Part shown: positions 60,820-64,000 of the stretch, in pieces
Layout of the letters: the number at the start of each line of letters is the position of its first letter
How positions within the stretch are numbered: the stretch's first letter is position 1
Translations under genes and position numbers: made by a program
The notes under the pieces: generated by a model
What the model was told of the DNA's origin: nothing
Seen by the model: the letters and a program-made list of their open reading frames with translations, nothing else
The model's database searches: none
DNA from: Tuberibacillus sp. Marseille-P3662
GTDB taxonomy: Bacteria > Bacillota > Bacilli > Bacillales > Sporolactobacillaceae
Assembly (NCBI RefSeq): GCF_900178005.1
Contig: NZ_FXBS01000004.1
Location: 186,001 to 250,000 of the forward strand
DNA: 64,000 nt
Direction: 5' to 3'

Positions 60820-61535
60820 AAACAATCATTATTGATGACGAGCGCCACGCTCGAGAAGAATTGAAGCATCTATTAAGCGAATATCCAGACATCGAGATTG
60901 TGGCTGAGGCCGCTTCCGGAGAAAAAGCTCTAGAACTCATCACCAGCCGTCAGCCCCAGCTCACTTTTATAGATATTGAGATGGGTGGTTTGTCGGGGAT
61001 GGATCTCGCTAGCACATTAGATCAATTAAAACATCCTCCAGTGATTGTCTTCGCGACAGCCTATCCCGATTACGCCGCCCATGCGTTTCGCGTGAATGCT
61101 ATCGATTATTTGCTGAAACCGTTCGCAGAAGAAGAATTAGCCGAAACCATTGAGCGCGTCAAACAGCGGCTGAACCCACTTGACCAAAAACAGAACCGTC
61201 ACCGCACTGGGAAATTAGCGGTTGAGACGAGTGACAAGATTCATTACCTCCATCCGAATGATATTTTATTTGTCAATCGCGAAGAACGCGACACCAAGAT
61301 TCATACATCGAAGCAGGTGTTTGACTCAAAACTCACCTTGAAAGACCTTGAAGAAAAATTGAGCGGACACCCTTTTTACCGCACTCATAAAAGTTTTCTT
61401 GTCAATTTACAACACGTTCAAGCAATCAGTCCATGGTTCAACGGCGCCTATCAATTAAAAATATACGGCTATGATGAATCCATCCCCGTGAGCCGAAATT
61501 ATGTCAAAGGTTTGCGAGAACAACTAGAATTGTAG
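60816..61535 (+). CDS. LytTR-type response regulator
   Basis: A 239-residue regulator. The receiver domain has Asp53 (LTFIDIEMGG) and the C-terminal LytTR DNA-binding domain spans about 130-239 (ILFVNREERDTKIHTSK; FYRTHKSFLVNLQHV). It pairs with the overlapping LytS-type kinase. The 130 bp before the downstream carrier gene is its likely target; LytTR direct repeats were not clearly seen there. Confidence 0.92.
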   Translation: MKTIIIDDERHAREELKHLLSEYPDIEIVAEAASGEKALELITSRQPQLTFIDIEMGGLSGMDLASTLDQLKHPPVIVFATAYPDYAAHAFRVNAIDYLLKPFAEEELAETIERVKQRLNPLDQKQNRHRTGKLAVETSDKIHYLHPNDILFVNREERDTKIHTSKQVFDSKLTLKDLEEKLSGHPFYRTHKSFLVNLQHVQAISPWFNGAYQLKIYGYDESIPVSRNYVKGLREQLEL

Positions 61536-61622
61536 GTTGTACGTCAACCCGCTTATTCCGCCTCTTAGACAGCGCTTTCAACATCTTGGACACAAACCTG
61601 CAATCTTAAGACTCTCACACGA

Positions 61623-61641
61623 TATAATGTAAACGGATTCA
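61623..61641 (+). promoter_or_regulatory. -10 element with overlapping cre-like site before cstA
   Basis: TATAAT at 61623-61628 is a perfect -10. TGTAAACGGATTCA at 61628-61641 differs from the cre consensus at one base. CcpA bound here would block the promoter, as expected for a carbon-starvation gene. The -35 is weak, which fits dependence on an activator such as the LytTR regulator. Confidence 0.55.
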
Positions 61642-61663
61642 TAAAACGCTTTTATATTTAGAG

Positions 61664-63124
61664 GTGACACCCATGATAACGTTTATTGTTTCGATTCTAC
61701 TTTTGATTCTAGGTTACTTCACATACGGGACCATCGTTGAAAAGATTTTTAAAAGAAAAGATACCCGAACAACGCCTGCCTATGACCAGCAAGATAATAT
61801 TGATTATCTTCCCATGGGCAAAAAGCGAAATTCACTTATCCAATTGTTAAACATCGCCGGCGTCGGTCCTATTTTCGGTCCGATTCTTGGCGCCCTGTAT
61901 GGTCCGGTCGCCTTTTTGTGGATTGTGTTCGGTTGTATCTTGGGTGGCGCTGTCCATGATTATTTGATCGGGATGATCTCGATCCGTAATCGAGGGGCAC
62001 ATCTGCCGCAGCTTGCTGGTAAATTTCTAGGTAAAAGTATGAAACATATTGTCAACGCTTTCACTATTTTATTATTACTATTAACAGGGACGGTTTTTGT
62101 GACCGCACCAGCAACATTGCTGAGTGACTTAACCAATCATACGATCGGACTTTCACTGATCGTACTAGCGATTTTCGTTTATTATATTATCGCAACCCTT
62201 CTTCCGATTGATAAAATCATCGGTAAAGTCTATCCGATTCTAGGGGCATTACTCCTGATTAGCGCTATTGGTATTGGAGTGGGCCTTGTCGCTACGGGAG
62301 CACCGATCCCAGAAATCAGCTTGGCCAACATGCATCCGAAAGACGCACCGATTTTTCCATTGCTATTTTTAACGATTTCGTGCGGGGCTTTATCAGGCTT
62401 CCATGCAACACAAACGCCGATCATTTCCCGTACGACGCAATATGAGAAAAATGGACGTTTCATTTTCTACGGGATGATGATTGCGGAAGGTATTATCGCA
62501 ATGATTTGGGCCGCAGCGGCCATGAGTCTGTTTAGCGGTCAAGAATTAGCAGCCATTACTGATCAAGGCGGACCGGCTGCCGTTGTCAGCGCAGTTGCCA
62601 AGGAAATGCTCGGAGCTGTCGGTGGTACAATCGCCGTCCTTGGGGTCATTGTTCTACCCATTACTTCCGGTGACACCTCGTTCCGCAGTGTTCGGATGAT
62701 AATCGCCGATTACTTCCGGATTGCTCAACGAAAAATGAGCAGCCGTATCTGGATTGCTGTCCCATTGTTTGTTATTTCCTTTGTATTGACGCGCATCGAT
62801 TTTAACATTCTCTGGCGCTATTTTTCATGGGCCAATCAATCCACGGCCATGATCGCCCTTTGGGTCGGCGCAATGTACCTCATTCTCGGTCATCGCAATT
62901 ACTGGATCGCCTTGCTTCCAGCAACGTTCATGACCTTTGCAACATTTACGTACATTGCTTATGCCCCCATCGGCTTTGGTTTACCTATGACGATCAGTTA
63001 CATTCTAGCAGCCCTAGGTACTGTCATTGTGATAGCACTGTTCACGATGCGAGTCCGACGCTTCCGTGAGCCAGCTTTCCCGATCGATGTAGAAATGGAA
63101 ACGGGCTACAACAAAGCAGGTTGA
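61664..63124 (+). CDS. CstA/BtsT-family carrier (pyruvate or peptide)
   Basis: A 486-residue membrane protein with about 13 hydrophobic segments. The start (GYFTYGTIVEKIF; NIAGVGPIFGPILGALYGP) and the middle (SGFHATQTPIISRTTQYE) are typical of the CstA family. This short form is common in Gram-positive bacteria; E. coli CstA and BtsT are near 700 residues. BtsT is a pyruvate/proton symporter, so with the LytS/LytTR pair upstream pyruvate uptake is likely. The ribosome site AGAGGTGAC precedes the ATG. Confidence 0.9.
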   Translation: MTPMITFIVSILLLILGYFTYGTIVEKIFKRKDTRTTPAYDQQDNIDYLPMGKKRNSLIQLLNIAGVGPIFGPILGALYGPVAFLWIVFGCILGGAVHDYLIGMISIRNRGAHLPQLAGKFLGKSMKHIVNAFTILLLLLTGTVFVTAPATLLSDLTNHTIGLSLIVLAIFVYYIIATLLPIDKIIGKVYPILGALLLISAIGIGVGLVATGAPIPEISLANMHPKDAPIFPLLFLTISCGALSGFHATQTPIISRTTQYEKNGRFIFYGMMIAEGIIAMIWAAAAMSLFSGQELAAITDQGGPAAVVSAVAKEMLGAVGGTIAVLGVIVLPITSGDTSFRSVRMIIADYFRIAQRKMSSRIWIAVPLFVISFVLTRIDFNILWRYFSWANQSTAMIALWVGAMYLILGHRNYWIALLPATFMTFATFTYIAYAPIGFGLPMTISYILAALGTVIVIALFTMRVRRFREPAFPIDVEMETGYNKAG

Positions 63125-63136
63125 TGTAAGACATAA

Positions 63137-63170
63137 GACACCCCAGGCTGTATGAAGGCCTGGGGGTTTC
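63137..63170 (+). terminator. Terminator of the CstA-family gene
   Basis: CCCCAGGC and GCCTGGGG form a perfect 8-bp stem with a T-rich tail shortly after the stop. Confidence 0.85.
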
Positions 63171-63275
63171 TTATGAGCTGCACTGAGTAAGCACTCTCCA
63201 ATGAGAGTACGTTCGCGTTAAAAATGAGCGAGTTCTAGTTTTGGTTACCGAATTTCCTACCCACTTGTGTAACGC
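63171..63275. other. Gap with a degenerate TGAGCG motif
   Basis: AAAAATGAGCGAGTTC (near 63219-63234) resembles the start of the 20-bp repeat unit found in the large array. Nothing else was recognised in this gap. Confidence 0.35.
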
Positions 63276-63851
63276 CTACCCATTAGCCGGTTTCTCCCGC
63301 ATATACAAAAACACATTGGTGATGATTTTAGAAAACAAAAATACCCCTAGGTAACCAAAAAAAAGGGTTAAGTAATTGGCTCCATCACCAAAACGGAATA
63401 AGTGAATACTAGATAAAAACGGTTTAAAAATGAATGCAAAAAACAGGGACACACCGATTGAATAAATATAAAAATTTTTATTGTGGTTCAGCGTCCACTG
63501 GTAAACTAACATAAAGACAATCGGAACCAATGAAGCATCTAACGAAAGAGCAAATGGGAAAAACGGAATTAGCTGGTGAGGGTATTGCCAAAGTCCTTGT
63601 CTAACACCAAATATATCTGAATACCCAAACCAAACGTGAATATTGAACCCATAAAATCCTAATAACATCATCTTACTCCTGTCAATCAGAAAATACAGAA
63701 TAATCAGGGGGAGTAATAACAGACAAGCACCGAACCAGAATTGCCATGTGCCGATATGTGAATATTGCTGCCAATGGTTAATTTGGGTATGACTCAATTT
63801 TTCCTGTAGTGAAGCAATGTTTTCAAGAAGGTTCAATTCCTCACTTGTCAA
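63276..63851 (-). CDS. CBO0543-type membrane protein
   Basis: A 191-residue protein with five hydrophobic segments after a polar helical N-terminus of about 35 residues. HIGTWQFWFGACLLLLP, FYGFNIHVWFGYSD and PYQLIPFFPFALSLDASLVP-like stretches are typical of the CBO0543 family of endospore formers; its function is not known. The start is TTG at 63851, eight bases after AAAGGAG. The 149 bp beyond it to the window end show no further gene. Confidence 0.75.
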   Translation of the reverse strand: MTSEELNLLENIASLQEKLSHTQINHWQQYSHIGTWQFWFGACLLLLPLIILYFLIDRSKMMLLGFYGFNIHVWFGYSDIFGVRQGLWQYPHQLIPFFPFALSLDASLVPIVFMLVYQWTLNHNKNFYIYSIGVSLFFAFIFKPFLSSIHLFRFGDGANYLTLFFGYLGVFLFSKIITNVFLYMREKPANG

Positions 63852-64000
63852 TAAAAAAACTCCTTTCAGTTAACCATCTTTTCATAATTTAACCAAGGCC
63901 TCGAGAAGTATTCCATTGATTTGAATTTTCATCTCAACTATGACATTAACGGTTATTTTTAAACAAACAGGGTCTAGCAAAAAGGGATTCCGATCATATT

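Overview
The window reads as chromosome of a spore-forming, low-GC Gram-positive bacterium of the Bacillaceae or a close family. Many neighbourhoods match the Bacillus subtilis yha/yhe/hem/ecs region: hemEHY, ecsAB, hit, trpP, prsA, yhaL-yhaM-yhaN-yhaO, yhzD, yheAB-yheE, and a PucR-type regulator followed by msmX. AAGGAGG-type ribosome sites, several TTG starts, a T-box, a PerR box, a TRAP site and cre-like sites agree with this. The species cannot be named from the sequence. No prophage, insertion sequence, CRISPR array or rRNA was seen.

Layout. 1-8 kb: start of a lipoate ligase gene, a HAD hydrolase, a YitT protein, two divergent catalases around a PerR-type palindrome, and a divergent YeiH-type exporter/LysR pair. 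8-15 kb: a taurine (sulfonate) dissimilation cluster with a GntR/UTRA regulator, a permease remnant, xsc, ald, tpa and an orphan OpuAC-type binding lipoprotein. Taurine nitrogen would be passed to pyruvate (Tpa), recovered as ammonium (Ald), and sulfoacetaldehyde split by Xsc to acetyl phosphate and sulfite; the YeiH protein may export the sulfur oxyanion. 15-18.5 kb: a class V aminotransferase and serA behind a serine-type T-box. 18.5-24 kb: glutathione peroxidase, a Mistic-like protein, a YhfI-type metallo-hydrolase, a small HAD protein and hemEHY. 24.2-24.7 kb: three identical tRNA-Gln genes in a 202-bp tandem repeat. 25-33 kb: a DUF2252 protein, a LiaFSR-like envelope-stress system, an ion-transporter-like protein, a ferritin-like protein and EcsAB.

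33-50 kb: a lipoprotein, hit, trpP with a TRAP-like site over its ribosome-binding site, small membrane proteins, prsA, and a minus-strand operon yhaO-yhaN-cssR-cssS-yhaM-yhaL in which a CssRS-like secretion-stress system sits inside the DNA-repair/RNase operon; then yhzD, a NUDIX hydrolase and the PH-domain pair ydbS/ydbT. 50-64 kb: a YhaX-like HAD phosphatase, an N-acetylglucosamine-type PTS permease with candidate NagR and CcpA sites, yheA/yheB/yheE, the PucR-type regulator with msmX, a LytS/LytTR two-component system next to a CstA/BtsT-type carrier (probable pyruvate sensing and uptake), and a CBO0543-type membrane protein.

The least explained DNA is a set of intergenic tandem repeats. 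Two arrays 20 kb apart each hold six units of exactly 104 bp built around GGGACA. A third array has about 28 units of 20 bp carrying the palindrome GAGCGCTC, with a nested higher-order pattern; degenerate one- and two-unit copies of the same motif occur in other gaps, and a fourth, 21-bp degenerate family follows the peroxidase gene. None looks like coding sequence or CRISPR.
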